Source: Asticcacaulis biprosthecium C19
GTDB taxonomy: Bacteria; Pseudomonadota; Alphaproteobacteria; Caulobacterales; Caulobacteraceae
DNA length: 38,771 bases
Reading direction: 5' to 3'
Assembly (NCBI RefSeq): GCF_000204015.1
Contig: NZ_GL883079.1
Coordinates: forward strand, 1-38,771
The notes beneath the pieces were generated by a model. The model worked only from the letters and a program-made list of their open reading frames with translations, was not told where the DNA came from and did not search any database. Positions within the stretch are counted from its first letter, which is position 1; every line of letters begins with the position of its first letter. The position numbers and the translations under genes were made by a program. This document shows, piece after piece, positions 1 to 8,764 of the stretch.

Positions 1-75
1 AAGACGACGAGGGTTTTTTAGTTTTGTATTTTTGCTTCTCGTTGAACCCCGATCAACGCTATCGAGTTTCGGGGT

Positions 76-96
76 CAAGGGGCCTGCGGCCCCTTG
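76..96. terminator. Perfect inverted repeat, possible terminator of an upstream gene
   Basis: Nine base pairs (CAAGGGGCC / GGCCCCTTG) close a three-base loop TGC. No gene lies between the window edge and this hairpin, and the preceding 40 bases are T-rich, so it may end a transcript that starts outside the window. It is not followed by a clear T-run, so the terminator reading is uncertain. It directly abuts the 20-bp tandem repeat at 96-135. Confidence 0.4.
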
Positions 97-135
97 CCTT
101 ATGCCTTTCCTCTACGCCTTATGCCTTTCCTCTAC
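96..135. repeat. Perfect tandem duplication of a 20-bp unit
   Basis: The unit GCCTTATGCCTTTCCTCTAC occurs at 96-115 and again without spacer at 116-135. The second copy ends 17 bases before the MarR start codon, so the duplication lies in that gene's promoter or leader. Each copy carries a T/C-rich tract and an ATG that is not followed by a plausible gene. Confidence 0.9.
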
Positions 136-152
136 GATTTTGACGTTGTAGC

Positions 153-635
153 ATGCTGCGCATGTCCGACTATATTTCTTCTCTGGGCAAGGCCTTTCTG
201 GCGCACCGTTTCAAGCGGTTGTCGGAGAGCTTTGTCGACGATATCCAGGCCTTCCTGCAGGCTGGCGGTTTGCGCGCGCCGGCGCGGGCCTTTTCTACCC
301 TGCGGCTGTTGCGTGAAACACCGGGCCTCAGCGTCACCCAGGTCGCGGATCAGATCAAGCTGTCGCATCCGCTGGTCATCCATCTGCTGTCGCAACTGGA
401 GACCCTCGATCTGGTCCAATTCGAGATCGACTATGATGACCGTCGCCGGCGGCTGGTCTATCTGACGTCGGCCGGGCAAGCCGAGGTCGAGCGCCTGAAG
501 GCGGCTGAACCGGCGATCTGTGCGGCGTATGACGGATTGTCGCGTGAGGTTGGCGCCGACCTTCTGGACGTTATCGAACGGCTGGATGCTGCTCTGGCAG
601 AACGGTCGATGGCCGAGCGGCTGAAGGCGCGGTGA
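153..635 (+). CDS. MarR-family transcriptional regulator
   Basis: A 160-residue protein with the MarR layout: N-terminal helices, a winged helix-turn-helix at about residues 58-90, and a wing at about 93-105 with the family's Asp-Asp-Arg-Arg-Arg stretch followed by the L-T-S-A-G turn. C-terminal helices (110-160) would form the dimer interface. MarR proteins are cytoplasmic dimeric repressors, often ligand-responsive, that usually control neighbouring genes; the GST-like gene 87 bases downstream on the same strand is a possible target. An in-frame ATG at 162 is an alternative start and no strong ribosome site distinguishes the two. The ligand cannot be told from sequence. Confidence 0.88.
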   Translation: MLRMSDYISSLGKAFLAHRFKRLSESFVDDIQAFLQAGGLRAPARAFSTLRLLRETPGLSVTQVADQIKLSHPLVIHLLSQLETLDLVQFEIDYDDRRRRLVYLTSAGQAEVERLKAAEPAICAAYDGLSREVGADLLDVIERLDAALAERSMAERLKAR

Positions 636-721
636 TTGGCGCCTCGCTTGCGCTGGCTGGCAGGATTGCCCCATACCTGATTTGGTAGGGGCAGGTTAAT
701 CTGGCGGACAGGAGATGCTAC

Positions 722-1354
722 ATGATTCTGATTGGTCAGTATGATTCACCGTTTGTGCGGCGTTGCGGTATCGCCATGATGCTGTACGGCTTTGTGTTCG
801 AGCACCAGCCGTGGTCGACCTTTGGCGAGGGCGATAAGATCAAGCCGTTCAATCCGTTGCGCCGTGTGCCGACACTTGTGCTGGACGACGGTAGCGTGGT
901 GATCGACAGCGCCTATATCCTGGACTGGGCTGATCAACAGGTTGGACCGGATCGCGCTCTGATCCCGGCGTCAGGTGAGGCCCGGCGCAAGGCACTCTAT
1001 TTTATCGCCTTGACGACGGGCTTCTCCGACAAGTGCGTTGCGCTCTTCTACGAAAAAGTCCTGCACAAGGTGACGTCGGAGGTCTGGCTGAGCCGGCTGG
1101 AAACCCAGGTCAGCGAAGTTCTGGATGTGCTGGAGAGCCTGCGTGCGGAGGCAACGACGCCGTGGTTGTTTGGTGATTATCTCGGTCACGCCGATGTCGC
1201 CCTGGGGTGCGCCATACGCCATGCCCGCGAAGCCCACGGCGGCGCTATCGCCTGGTCGAAGCGACCGGCGCTGTTGGCGCATAGCGAGCGTTGTGAAGCC
1301 TTGCCGATTTTCGAACATATATCTCAGCCTTTCATAGGTCCCAGTTCGGATTAA
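722..1354 (+). CDS. Glutathione S-transferase family protein
   Basis: At 210 residues this has usual GST length. The N-terminal thioredoxin-like domain has a Ser-Pro-Phe-Val-Arg motif at residues 9-13 (catalytic or glutathione-contact position), the cis-proline motif R-V-P-T-L at 48-52, and Asp-Ser at 62-63 where the family binds the glutathione gamma-glutamyl group. The rest is the all-helical C-terminal domain. The start is set by an AGGAG at 710-714, seven bases before the ATG. Family members conjugate glutathione to electrophiles or act as peroxidases or isomerases; the substrate here is unknown. It follows the MarR gene on the same strand, so regulation by that protein is a reasonable guess only. 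Confidence 0.9.
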   Translation: MILIGQYDSPFVRRCGIAMMLYGFVFEHQPWSTFGEGDKIKPFNPLRRVPTLVLDDGSVVIDSAYILDWADQQVGPDRALIPASGEARRKALYFIALTTGFSDKCVALFYEKVLHKVTSEVWLSRLETQVSEVLDVLESLRAEATTPWLFGDYLGHADVALGCAIRHAREAHGGAIAWSKRPALLAHSERCEALPIFEHISQPFIGPSSD

Positions 1355-1432
1355 CCAGCTCGCTTAGCCCGGCATAAACCGTGCAGTGTTACAAACGCGA
1401 CCAGAACACTGTTTCAATCCGGGGCGAATGTA

Positions 1433-2620
1433 ATGACCGACCGTATCGATATCGTTCAGGTCAAGGAACTGACGGCAACTGACGAGGCCTTGTGGAATGG
1501 CTTTGTTGCCGCGCGAGCGGAACTGGTGGGGCCCTATTTCGACCTGGGTTATGTCCAGGCGATCGCCCCCAGCGTCCCCAATTCGGGTGTTGCCCGCTTT
1601 TATGATGGTGATCAGATCGCCGGCTATTTTGCCTTTCAAAAGCGCGGCGATATCCTTTTGCCGATCGGTGCGCCGCTCAGCGACTACCATGCCGTCATCA
1701 GCGCGCCGGACTTTGTTGCCGACTTCGACCATCTGATGCGCCTGACTCGTACCCGTCGTGTGGAGTTTCAGGGCCTGGTCGGCACGTCGGCGGGCCGTGG
1801 CGCCCATATGGGCCTGACCCGTCGCATTGCCGACGCCACGGACGGCTTCGACCACTGGTGGGCGACCCAGGATGCGGCCAATCACAAGTTCTTCAAGAAT
1901 GTCTCGCGCTGCATGCGCAATGTCGAAAAGGACTTCGGCGGTTTTGACTTCTCGTGGGAGAAGGTGACCCCGGAATTGATGGACTGGACCATCAATCTCA
2001 AGCGTGAACAGTACAGACGCTCAGGGATGCACGATGTCTTCGGCTGCCGCTGGACCCGGGGGATGCTCGATCGCCTGGCCGCGGTGGATTCGCCGGACTT
2101 CGGCCTGCGTTGCGGCGTCCTGCGTCACCAGGGCCGTCTGGTGGCTGTCGAGATCAGCCTGGTTCAGGGCGAAGACGTGCATCTGTGGTTCCCGGCCTAT
2201 GACCCGGACTATGGCCGCTACTCCGTCGGCATCTTGCTGACCGTCGCCATCATCAAGAATACCGAAGCCCTGGGCCTGAAGCGATTCGACTTCGGTACGG
2301 GGGGCGAAGACTATAAGTCCCCGATGACGACGTCGGGGGGCGCCTGCTTGGAAGGCGAGGTCGAGATCCGTCGTTCGCTGCAAAGCCGCGCCCTCGATGC
2401 CGCCGGGCTGTTCCTGCCGCGCGAACGGTTTGAGCAGGCCAAGATCAGCCTGCGCCGCCGCGTCAAGGTGATCCGTGCCACGGAGATCACGCTCAATGGA
2501 TGGAGCCGTGCCCTGACCGACCTGGGACGTCGCGCGGTGATGCGCACGGGCGTATCCAAGGTCTATGCCGGTGTCCTGAAAAAGACCGCCGTGCTAGGCA
2601 CCGTTACCTTTGTCGGCTAG
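1433..2620 (+). CDS. GNAT acyltransferase, CelD/FemAB-like (Acetyltransf_6 type)
   Basis: A 395-residue soluble protein. The region of about 145-300 carries hallmarks of the CelD-like GNAT group: K-R-E-Q-Y-R near 190-195, the block P-A-Y-D-P-D-Y-G-R-Y-S-V-G at 254-266, and F-D-F-G-T-G-G-E-D-Y-K at 285-295. Relatives are linked to exopolysaccharide or cellulose production, or to transfer of acyl or aminoacyl groups to envelope components, but the acceptor here is unknown. No signal peptide or membrane segment is seen. The gene stands alone, preceded by a 78-base spacer. Its TAG stop lies inside the left end of the palindromic repeat at 2617-2722, which also separates it from the convergent META gene. 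Confidence 0.8.
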   Translation: MTDRIDIVQVKELTATDEALWNGFVAARAELVGPYFDLGYVQAIAPSVPNSGVARFYDGDQIAGYFAFQKRGDILLPIGAPLSDYHAVISAPDFVADFDHLMRLTRTRRVEFQGLVGTSAGRGAHMGLTRRIADATDGFDHWWATQDAANHKFFKNVSRCMRNVEKDFGGFDFSWEKVTPELMDWTINLKREQYRRSGMHDVFGCRWTRGMLDRLAAVDSPDFGLRCGVLRHQGRLVAVEISLVQGEDVHLWFPAYDPDYGRYSVGILLTVAIIKNTEALGLKRFDFGTGGEDYKSPMTTSGGACLEGEVEIRRSLQSRALDAAGLFLPRERFEQAKISLRRRVKVIRATEITLNGWSRALTDLGRRAVMRTGVSKVYAGVLKKTAVLGTVTFVG

Positions 2621-2722
2621 AGCGCAATCCGATAAAGTGTGCAGCACTTTTCGGAAACATTGCGCGTCAAAACAAAGATCTAGCGCGACGTTGTCATTCT
2701 ACCAAAACGCACTACGCTCTAG
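2617..2722. repeat. 106-bp palindromic intergenic element with 8-bp terminal inverted repeats
   Basis: The ends are CTAGAGCG (2617-2624) and CGCTCTAG (2715-2722), a perfect inverted pair. The left half folds into a long hairpin: GCGCAAT (2622-2628) pairs with ATTGCGC (2659-2665), and inside it 2629-2639 pairs with 2645-2654 with one bulge. The right half (about 2682-2722) is a weaker inverted repeat. The design matches short palindromic intergenic repeats common in alphaproteobacterial chromosomes. It lies between convergent genes, may act as a two-way terminator, and its left 12 bases recur at the inner edge of the element at 38486-38667. Confidence 0.85.
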
Positions 2723-3153
2723 TCTTTCGCCTCGAAGCGGGCCAGAGGAGCCATGCGCGCCTTGTTCAGCGACAGGGAATTGCCATTGAGGCTGTAGTTG
2801 TCAGCCCGGCTCAGCACGTCGAAGAAGGCCTGTTCGACCTCCATACCCTGCATGCAGGCCATCTTGGTGCTGACCACGTCGGAGAACCGCACGCGGTCGC
2901 CGGTTTGCAGAATGGCAGAGCCGCCAAAGGTGTTGCAGCCCCCCGAGCCGCCGACCCTGCCGGCCTCGGCATTCACTTCCATATAGACTTGACGCTGGGT
3001 GGCGCCGACCGGCTGGCCATTCAGCTCGACCAGCACCCAATGACGGCCGGCTATAGCGGGGACGGGGGCGTCGGCGGTGGGGGGCGGCATGGCGCCGTCA
3101 CTGGCGCAGGCGCAGAGGAGGGGGAGGGCGATCAAGGCTGTCAGGACTCTCAT
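2719..3153 (-). CDS. META-domain lipoprotein (HslJ-like)
   Basis: A 144-residue protein with an N-terminal signal ending in a lipobox-like L-C-A-C (Cys16), which predicts lipid attachment after export. Residues of about 36-140 match the META domain: H-W-V-L-V-E-L-N-G, G-S-G-G-C-N-T-F-G-G, S-T-K-M-A-C and a closing Y-S-L-N-G repeat. In Escherichia coli HslJ the same fold is a heat-inducible membrane-associated protein linked to novobiocin resistance; no biochemical activity is assigned. The two conserved cysteines (GCN and MAC) are present. The gene is convergent with the GNAT gene, and its TAG stop is supplied by the right end of the intergenic repeat. Confidence 0.88.
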   Translation of the reverse strand: MRVLTALIALPLLCACASDGAMPPPTADAPVPAIAGRHWVLVELNGQPVGATQRQVYMEVNAEAGRVGGSGGCNTFGGSAILQTGDRVRFSDVVSTKMACMQGMEVEQAFFDVLSRADNYSLNGNSLSLNKARMAPLARFEAKD

Positions 3154-3301
3154 GATGGGCTCCTAAGAGATAATGCCGCAATGTGCTACGCCAAGTGTCT
3201 GCAAAGGACCTATGCGAATCTGTGGTGAAATCTTTCCAACCCGTTCACGTCCAAAACTTATCGACCGCTTATTTTTTCCCGGTTTTTTCGCACCTGAGGG
3301 G

Positions 3302-3330
3302 TTGACCTTCCCGAGTCGTTCAGTCATATA
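3302..3330 (+). promoter_or_regulatory. Candidate sigma-70 promoter for the S10 operon
   Basis: TTGACC (3302-3307) and CATATA (3325-3330) are separated by 17 bases. This is the only good -35/-10 pair found upstream of rpsJ, and the same TTGACC-N17-CATAT arrangement recurs before secY. Function is inferred from sequence only. Confidence 0.5.
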
Positions 3331-3445
3331 CCCGCTCTCTGTTGGATCGGCTGTGACGCTTCGGTGTCAGACGCGGTTCGCAAGGCACAAATTTCAGACG
3401 CTCGGCGGCCCTAGATTGTATAGGGAGTAGGGTGTCTGTTCAACG

Positions 3446-3484
3446 GCCCGCATCAGGGTTTACCTGATGTTGGGCTTTGTTTTT
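3446..3484 (+). terminator. Terminator-like hairpin in the rpsJ leader (possible attenuator)
   Basis: GCCC and CATCAGG (3446-3457) pair with CCTGATG and GGGC (3463-3475), with one G-T pair and a bulge, around a five-base loop; TTTGTTTTT follows. It lies about 100 bases upstream of rpsJ and downstream of the candidate promoter, so it would interrupt the S10 transcript unless conditional. It could instead be a leftover terminator of a lost upstream gene. Confidence 0.55.
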
Positions 3485-3584
3485 GCGGATATCGTGTACG
3501 GCGAGGGTAACCTCGACGGGCCTGGTCTTTGAAATGGTTCACTGGACGCGGTAACGCAACCACCCTTATTGGAATACGAGCGAT

Positions 3585-3893
<309 letters not shown>

Positions 3894-3905
3894 GGGGCGA
3901 CCAGC

Positions 3906-4634
3906 ATGCGTACAGGTTTGATCGCCAAAAAGCTGGGTATGACGCGTTTCTTCGATTCCGAAGGTCTGCACGTCCCGGTAACTGTCCTCGCGCTCGACGG
4001 CTGTCAGGTCGTCGCTCAGCGCACCCAGGGCAAGGACGGCTATGTCGCGCTCCAGTTGGGCGCCGGCACCAAGAAAGCCAAGAACACCTCGAACCCCGAG
4101 CGCGTTCGTTTCGCCAAGGCTCAGGTTGAGCCCAAGGCCATCCTGACGGAATTCCGCGTTTCCGAAGAGAACCTGATCGATGTCGGTGCCGAGTTCACCG
4201 CCGATCACTTCGTCGAAGGCCAGCGCGTCGATATTCAGGGCGTCACCATCGGTAAGGGTTTTGCCGGCGCCATGAAGCGTTGGAACTTCGGTGGTCTGCG
4301 TGCGACTCACGGCGTTTCGGTCTCGCACCGTTCGCATGGTTCGACGGGCCAGCGTCAGGATCCGGGCCGTACCTTCCCCGGTAAAAAGATGGCCGGTCAC
4401 TACGGCGTCGAAACCGTCACCACCCTGAACCTGACCGTTGCCCGCATCGATGCGGAACGTGGCCTGGTGTTCATCCGTGGTGCCGTCCCCGGCGCGGAAG
4501 GCTCCTATGTCAAGATTCGCGACGCGGTGAAGAAGGCGGCTCCGGCTGGCCTGAAGTTCCCCGGCGCGATCAAGTCCAACGCCGCTCCGGCTCCTGCCGC
4601 TGAAGAGGCCCCGGCTGAAGAGGGCGCTGAATAA
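3906..4634 (+). CDS. rplC: 50S ribosomal protein L3
   Basis: A 242-residue L3, opening [14 protein letters not shown] and containing the conserved central loop around [15 protein letters not shown] and [15 protein letters not shown], which reaches toward the peptidyl-transferase centre. L3 is an early assembly protein of 23S rRNA. The last 20 or so residues form an Ala/Pro/Glu-rich acidic tail beyond the Escherichia coli length, a common kind of extension in alphaproteobacteria. It is followed by rplD after two bases. Confidence 0.99.
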   Translation: MRTGLIAKKLGMTRFFDSEGLHVPVTVLALDGCQVVAQRTQGKDGYVALQLGAGTKKAKNTSNPERVRFAKAQVEPKAILTEFRVSEENLIDVGAEFTADHFVEGQRVDIQGVTIGKGFAGAMKRWNFGGLRATHGVSVSHRSHGSTGQRQDPGRTFPGKKMAGHYGVETVTTLNLTVARIDAERGLVFIRGAVPGAEGSYVKIRDAVKKAAPAGLKFPGAIKSNAAPAPAAEEAPAEEGAE

Positions 4635-4636
4635 TC

Positions 4637-5269
4637 ATGAAACTCGACGTCATTACACTCGACGCTTCCGCGGCTGGTTCGGTTGAACTTTCGGATCTCG
4701 TTTTCGGGATCTCGGATATTCGCGCCGACATCCTGCACCGCGTCGTCAACTGGCAGTTGGCCAAGCGCCGCGCCGGTACCCACAAGGTTCAAACCCGCAA
4801 CGAGAATTCGCGTACGGGTAAGAAGATGTACAAGCAGAAGGGCTCCGGCGGCGCTCGTCACGGTTCGCGCCGTGCACCGCAATTCGTCGGCGGCTCGCGC
4901 GCCTTCGGTCCGGTCGTGCGTTCGCACGCTTTCGACCTGCCTAAGAAGGTTCGCGCCCTGGGTTTGCGTCACGCCCTGTCGTCCAAGGTGAAGGATGGCG
5001 CTCTGATCGTTCTTGATCAGGCCGTTGTTGCCTCGCCGAAGACCTCCGCTCTTAAGGCTTCTTTCGAGAAGCTGGGCCTCAACAACGCCCTGTTCATCAC
5101 GGGCGCCGAGGTCGACACTAACTTCGCGCTCGCTTCGCGCAACATCCCCAATATCGACGTGCTGCCGACGGCAGGCCTGAATGTCTATGACATCCTGCGC
5201 CGCCACAAGCTGGTGCTGACGACGGCGGCGGTTGAAGCTATCGAAGCCCGCTTCGCTGTGGAGGCCTAA
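4637..5269 (+). CDS. rplD: 50S ribosomal protein L4
   Basis: At 210 residues this is normal for L4. The extended loop that lines the peptide exit tunnel is visible at about residues 47-90 ([24 protein letters not shown] and P-Q-F-V-G-G). In Escherichia coli L4 represses its own S10 operon by binding the leader; whether that occurs here is unknown, but the rpsJ leader carries a terminator-like hairpin. Spacing to rplC is two bases and to rplW three, so the genes are likely translationally coupled. Confidence 0.99.
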   Translation: MKLDVITLDASAAGSVELSDLVFGISDIRADILHRVVNWQLAKRRAGTHKVQTRNENSRTGKKMYKQKGSGGARHGSRRAPQFVGGSRAFGPVVRSHAFDLPKKVRALGLRHALSSKVKDGALIVLDQAVVASPKTSALKASFEKLGLNNALFITGAEVDTNFALASRNIPNIDVLPTAGLNVYDILRRHKLVLTTAAVEAIEARFAVEA

Positions 5270-5272
5270 GTC

Positions 5273-5569
5273 ATGGCTGCTACCATCCGCAATTTCGACG
5301 TCCTGCTGGCGCCGCACATCACCGAAAAGACGACCCTGCTGTCAGAGCAGAACAAGGTTGTCTTCCGGGTTGCGCTCGACAGCTCCAAGGACGAAGTCGC
5401 TTCGGCCGTCGAAGCCATCTACGACGTCAAGGTCACCAAGGTGAACACCATTGTCACCAAGGGTAAGACCAAGCGTTTCAAGGGCATCAAGGGCCGCCGG
5501 AATGACATCAAGAAGGCGATCGTGACGCTGGCTGAAGGCCAGTCCATCGACGTCTCGACCGGTCTGTAA
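5273..5569 (+). CDS. rplW: 50S ribosomal protein L23
   Basis: A 98-residue L23. Typical features are the opening [12 protein letters not shown], the central [13 protein letters not shown] and the basic loop [11 protein letters not shown]23 sits at the exit-tunnel rim and provides the docking site for trigger factor and the signal recognition particle. It lies between rplD and rplB in standard order. Confidence 0.99.
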   Translation: MAATIRNFDVLLAPHITEKTTLLSEQNKVVFRVALDSSKDEVASAVEAIYDVKVTKVNTIVTKGKTKRFKGIKGRRNDIKKAIVTLAEGQSIDVSTGL

Positions 5570-5584
5570 GGAAGGCTCGCAACA

Positions 5585-6421
5585 ATGGCATTGAAACAGT
5601 TCAACCCAACGTCGCCGGGCCGCCGCCAGTTGATCCTGGTGGACCGCTCGGAACTGCACAAGGGCAAGCCCGAAAAGTCGCTGGTCGAAGGTTTGACCAA
5701 GTCTGGCGGCCGTGGCGCCGGCGGCCGTATCGCCGTCCGTTTCCGTGGTGGCGGCGCCAAGAAGCTGTACCGTATCATCGACTTCAAGCGTCGCAAGCTT
5801 GACGTCGTCGGAACGGTCGAGCGTCTTGAATACGACCCGAACCGCACCGCGTTCATCGCGCTGGTCAACTACGCTGATGGCGAAAAGGCCTACATCCTGG
5901 CGCCGCAACGCCTCAAGGCCGGCGACCAGATCATCTCTTCTGAGAAGGTCGACGTGAAGCCAGGCAACGCCGCGCCGCTGCGCAGCCTGCCGATCGGCAC
6001 CATCATCCACAACGTCGAGCTTAAGCCCGGCAAGGGTGGTCAGTTGGCCCGTTCGGCCGGTGCCTATGCTCAGTTGGTCGGCCGTGACGCTGGTTATGCC
6101 CAGATCCGTCTCGGTTCGGGCGAGCTGCGCATGGTGCTCGATTCGTGCATCGCCACCGTCGGCGCCGTGTCCAACCAGGACCACATGAACATCAACCTGG
6201 GTAAGGCCGGTCGCAAGCGTCACATGGGCTTCCGTCCGCACGTTCGTGGCGTCGCCATGAACCCGGTCGACCACCCGCATGGTGGTGGTGAAGGCAAGAC
6301 CTCGGGCGGCCGTAACCCTGTGACCCCGTGGGGCGTTCCCACCAAGGGCCGCAAGACTCGTTCCAACAAGGCGACGGACAAGTACATCATCCGTTCGCGT
6401 CACGTTAAGAAGGCTCGCTAA
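5585..6421 (+). CDS. rplB: 50S ribosomal protein L2
   Basis: A full 278-residue L2. The N-terminal half has the OB-like RNA-binding region with [11 protein letters not shown]; the C-terminal half has the SH3-like domain and the signature [13 protein letters not shown], whose histidine is close to the peptidyl-transferase centre. L2 is one of the most conserved proteins of the large subunit and is required for subunit association. The basic C-terminus ends R-S-R-H-V-K-K-A-R. Confidence 0.99.
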   Translation: MALKQFNPTSPGRRQLILVDRSELHKGKPEKSLVEGLTKSGGRGAGGRIAVRFRGGGAKKLYRIIDFKRRKLDVVGTVERLEYDPNRTAFIALVNYADGEKAYILAPQRLKAGDQIISSEKVDVKPGNAAPLRSLPIGTIIHNVELKPGKGGQLARSAGAYAQLVGRDAGYAQIRLGSGELRMVLDSCIATVGAVSNQDHMNINLGKAGRKRHMGFRPHVRGVAMNPVDHPHGGGEGKTSGGRNPVTPWGVPTKGRKTRSNKATDKYIIRSRHVKKAR

Positions 6422-6424
6422 ACC

Positions 6425-6703
6425 ATGGCTCGCTCCGTTTGGAAAGGCCCCTTCGTGGATGGCCACCTTCTGAAGAAGGTGGAAACCGCGCTCAATTCGG
6501 GTCGCAAGGAAGTCGTCAAGACCTGGTCCCGCCGTTCGGTCATCATGCCGCAATTTGTCGGCGCGACCATCGGTGTCTACAACGGTCAGAAGCATGTCCC
6601 CGTTCTCATCAACGAGGACATGGTCGGCATGAAGCTCGGCGAATTTTCGCCGACGCGCAACTTCCCCGGTCACGCCGCCGACAAGAAGGCGAAGAGGAAG
6701 TAA
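6425..6703 (+). CDS. rpsS: 30S ribosomal protein S19
   Basis: A 92-residue S19 with the family start [18 protein letters not shown] and the central [13 protein letters not shown], then the [10 protein letters not shown] block. S19 forms a head-domain complex with S13 and contacts the A-site tRNA and 23S bridge. It starts three bases after rplB and ends one base before rplV. Confidence 0.99.
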   Translation: MARSVWKGPFVDGHLLKKVETALNSGRKEVVKTWSRRSVIMPQFVGATIGVYNGQKHVPVLINEDMVGMKLGEFSPTRNFPGHAADKKAKRK

Positions 6704-6704
6704 C

Positions 6705-7088
6705 ATGTCGCAGACCAAGAATCCGCGCCGCGTCAACGCTAACGAAGCCCGCACCAAGCTGGTTTCCGTGCGCATCTCGCCGCAAAAGCTCAACCTGGTT
6801 GCCGCCTCGATCCGCGGCCTCAAGGTCCAGCGCGCTCTGAACGAGCTGGAATTTTCGCGCAAGCGTATCGCCAAGGATGTCCGCAAGGCGCTCTACTCGG
6901 CGATCTCGAACGCCGAGAACAACCACAACCTCGACATCGACAACCTGGTTGTCGCCGAGGCCTATGTGGGCAAGGGCCTGGTCATGAAGCGTTTCGCTTC
7001 ACGCGCCCGCGGCCGTTCCTCGCGTATCATGAAACCCTTCTCCGAACTGACGATTGTCGTTCGTGAACTTGGCCAGGAGGCTGCGTAA
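6705..7088 (+). CDS. rplV: 50S ribosomal protein L22
   Basis: A 127-residue L22. The N-terminal globular part contains [12 protein letters not shown]; the beta-hairpin that reaches into the exit tunnel is the segment around [16 protein letters not shown]. Mutations in this hairpin cause macrolide resistance in other bacteria; nothing here suggests a variant of that kind. The TAA stop shares its last base with the rpsC ATG. Confidence 0.99.
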   Translation: MSQTKNPRRVNANEARTKLVSVRISPQKLNLVAASIRGLKVQRALNELEFSRKRIAKDVRKALYSAISNAENNHNLDIDNLVVAEAYVGKGLVMKRFASRARGRSSRIMKPFSELTIVVRELGQEAA

Positions 7089-7849
7089 TGGGTCAGAAAG
7101 CCAATCCGATCGGCCTTCGCCTCGGCATCAACCGCACCTGGGACAGCCGCTGGTTCGCCCAGCGTCAGGAATACGCCAAGCTGCTTCACCAAGACCTGCT
7201 GATCCGCAAGGTTCTGAAGGAAAAGCTGAACGCTGCCGGCGTCTCGCGCATCATCATCGAGCGTCCGCACAAGAAGTGCCGCATTACCATCTATGCCGCC
7301 CGTCCGGGCGTCGTGATCGGTAAGAAGGGCGCCGACATTGACAAGCTGCGCAAGGACGTTTCGGTCATCACCGATGGCGAAGTGTTCTTGAACCTGGTCG
7401 AGGTCCGCAAGCCGGAAGTCGACGCGCAACTGGTCGCCGAGTCGATCGCTCAGCAGTTGGAACGCCGTGTGGCTTTCCGTCGCGCTATGAAGCGTTCGAT
7501 CCAGTCGGCCATGCGTCTGGGTGCCAAGGGCATCCGCATGAACCTGTCTGGCCGTCTCGGCGGTGCCGAAATTGCCCGTATGGAATGGTACCGTGAAGGC
7601 CGCGTGCCTTTGCACACCCTGCGCGCCGATATCGATATGGGCTTCGCTGAAGCCCTGACGACCTACGGCATCATTGGTGTCAAGGTGTGGATCTTCAAGG
7701 GCGAAGTCCTGGAGCATGATCCGTCGGCTCAAGACAAGCGTTGGGCTCAGGAAGCCGCTGGTCCGTCGTCGAGCGACCGTCCGGAACGCTCCGATCGTGG
7801 CGATCGCAACAATCGCGGCCCGCGCCGCGACCGCAATAAGGAGAACTAA
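7088..7849 (+). CDS. rpsC: 30S ribosomal protein S3 with a charged C-terminal extension
   Basis: A 253-residue S3. The KH domain has the [13 protein letters not shown] motif near residues 74-86, and the C-terminal domain has [11 protein letters not shown]3 lines the mRNA entry channel with S4 and S5 and contributes to helicase activity. The last 27 residues or so form an Arg/Asp/Asn-rich tail ([14 protein letters not shown] and onward) that is longer and more charged than in Escherichia coli and resembles the N-terminus of S5 encoded in this same operon. The start codon overlaps the rplV stop by one base. Confidence 0.99.
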   Translation: MGQKANPIGLRLGINRTWDSRWFAQRQEYAKLLHQDLLIRKVLKEKLNAAGVSRIIIERPHKKCRITIYAARPGVVIGKKGADIDKLRKDVSVITDGEVFLNLVEVRKPEVDAQLVAESIAQQLERRVAFRRAMKRSIQSAMRLGAKGIRMNLSGRLGGAEIARMEWYREGRVPLHTLRADIDMGFAEALTTYGIIGVKVWIFKGEVLEHDPSAQDKRWAQEAAGPSSSDRPERSDRGDRNNRGPRRDRNKEN

Positions 7850-7852
7850 GTC

Positions 7853-8287
7853 ATGATGCTCCCCAAGCGGACAAAGTACCGCAAGGCGTTCAAGGGCCGC
7901 ATCCACGGTAACGCCAAGGGTGGCTACACCCTGAACTTCGGTTCGTACGGCCTCAAGACCGTCGAGCCCGAGCGTCTCACCGCCCGTCAGATCGAAGCCG
8001 CCCGCCGCGCCATCACCCGTCAGATGAAGCGTCAGGGCCGCGTTTGGATCCGTATTTTCCCGGATCTGCCCGTCACCGGCAAGCCGGCTGAAGTGCGGAT
8101 GGGTAAGGGCAAGGGCGCTGTCGACTATTGGGCCGCGCGCGTTCACCCGGGCCGTATCCTGTTTGAAATCGACGGCGTGCCCGACGACATCGCGCGTGAA
8201 GCGCTGCGTCTCGGCGCTGCCAAGCTGCCTGTCTCCACTCGCGTCGTGACTCGTCTCGATGCCGGTGTCGCAGCGGCTGCGGAGTAA
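7853..8287 (+). CDS. rplP: 50S ribosomal protein L16
   Basis: A 144-residue L16, recognised by L-P-K-R-T-K-Y-R-K near the start, the [11 protein letters not shown] segment and [12 protein letters not shown]16 helps position A-site tRNA and completes large-subunit assembly. Two consecutive ATG codons begin the frame; starting at the second would remove only one residue. Most relatives have Ser before the Pro-Lys pair (M-L-S-P-K), whereas this copy reads M-M-L-P-K, a small N-terminal deviation. Confidence 0.99.
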   Translation: MMLPKRTKYRKAFKGRIHGNAKGGYTLNFGSYGLKTVEPERLTARQIEAARRAITRQMKRQGRVWIRIFPDLPVTGKPAEVRMGKGKGAVDYWAARVHPGRILFEIDGVPDDIAREALRLGAAKLPVSTRVVTRLDAGVAAAAE

Positions 8288-8292
8288 TAGAA

Positions 8293-8499
8293 ATGACCAA
8301 GATTGCCGATTTTCGCGTCATGACCCCGGACCAGCTGCACGAGCAGCTGCTGAACCTGAAGAAGGAGCAGTTCAACCTGCGCTTCCAGAAGGCGACCGGC
8401 TCGTTCGAAAAGACCCACCGCGTTGGCGAGATCCGCAAGGACATCGCCCGCATTCAATCCCTGGTGACGGCTCAAAAGGCCGCCGCCAAGTCCGCCTAA
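8293..8499 (+). CDS. rpmC: 50S ribosomal protein L29
   Basis: A 68-residue two-helix protein, the usual size. The [14 protein letters not shown] and [12 protein letters not shown] motifs identify L29. It sits near the exit tunnel next to L23 and takes part in binding trigger factor and the signal recognition particle. It follows rplP by five bases and precedes rpsQ by 13, with a GAGG-type ribosome site between them. Confidence 0.98.
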   Translation: MTKIADFRVMTPDQLHEQLLNLKKEQFNLRFQKATGSFEKTHRVGEIRKDIARIQSLVTAQKAAAKSA

Positions 8500-8512
8500 G
8501 AGGATTTAGACC

Positions 8513-8752
8513 ATGCCCAAGCGCATTCTCGAAGGTCTGGTCGTCTCCGATAAGGGCGACAAGACTGTGGTCGTGAAGGTGGAACGTACGATTCTGCATC
8601 CCGTTCTGAAAAAGACGGTGCGGAAGTCCAAGCGTTACCATGCCCACGACGAAAACAACGCGTACAAGACCGGTGAGAGCATCCGCATCATCGAATGTGC
8701 GCCGAAGTCGAAGCTGAAGACGTGGGAAGTTCTCCCACGCGAAGCCAACTAA
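8513..8752 (+). CDS. rpsQ: 30S ribosomal protein S17
   Basis: A 79-residue OB-fold protein with [14 protein letters not shown] near the start, then the [18 protein letters not shown] block and a closing [10 protein letters not shown]17 is an early 30S assembly protein binding the 5' and central domains of 16S rRNA. Position and length are standard. Confidence 0.99.
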   Translation: MPKRILEGLVVSDKGDKTVVVKVERTILHPVLKKTVRKSKRYHAHDENNAYKTGESIRIIECAPKSKLKTWEVLPREAN

Positions 8753-8764
8753 AGGAAGTTTGAT

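Larger units (their letters stand above)
3154..3584. other. 431-base gene-free divergent region and S10 operon leader
   Basis: No convincing protein or tRNA was found here; the short ORF at 3173-3430 has no recognisable features. It holds the start of the minus-strand META gene, a sigma-70-like promoter at 3302-3330 pointing to rpsJ, a terminator-like hairpin at 3446-3484, and a small GTAA-loop hairpin at 3502-3515 (CGAGG / CCTCG). The rpsJ leader from the promoter would be roughly 250 bases, long enough for regulatory RNA structure. Confidence 0.7.

Noticed and set aside
2500-3228. 242-codon plus-strand frame crossing the intergenic repeat
   Set aside because: It spans the GNAT end, the repeat and the antisense of the META lipoprotein, whose domain is clear.
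3173-3430. 85-codon frame upstream of rpsJ
   Set aside because: No ribosome site or recognisable sequence, and it contains the best candidate promoter of the S10 operon.
3160-3584. Possible tRNA gene before rpsJ
   Set aside because: No T-loop with proper stems or acceptor pairing could be found on either strand.
5342-6886. 514-codon open frame on the minus strand
   Set aside because: It lies antisense to rplW, rplB, rpsS and rplV, which are certain, and its open state follows from GC-rich codon use of those genes; no family features.
6962-8146. 394-codon open frame on the minus strand
   Set aside because: Antisense to rplV, rpsC and rplP; no ribosome site or domain.
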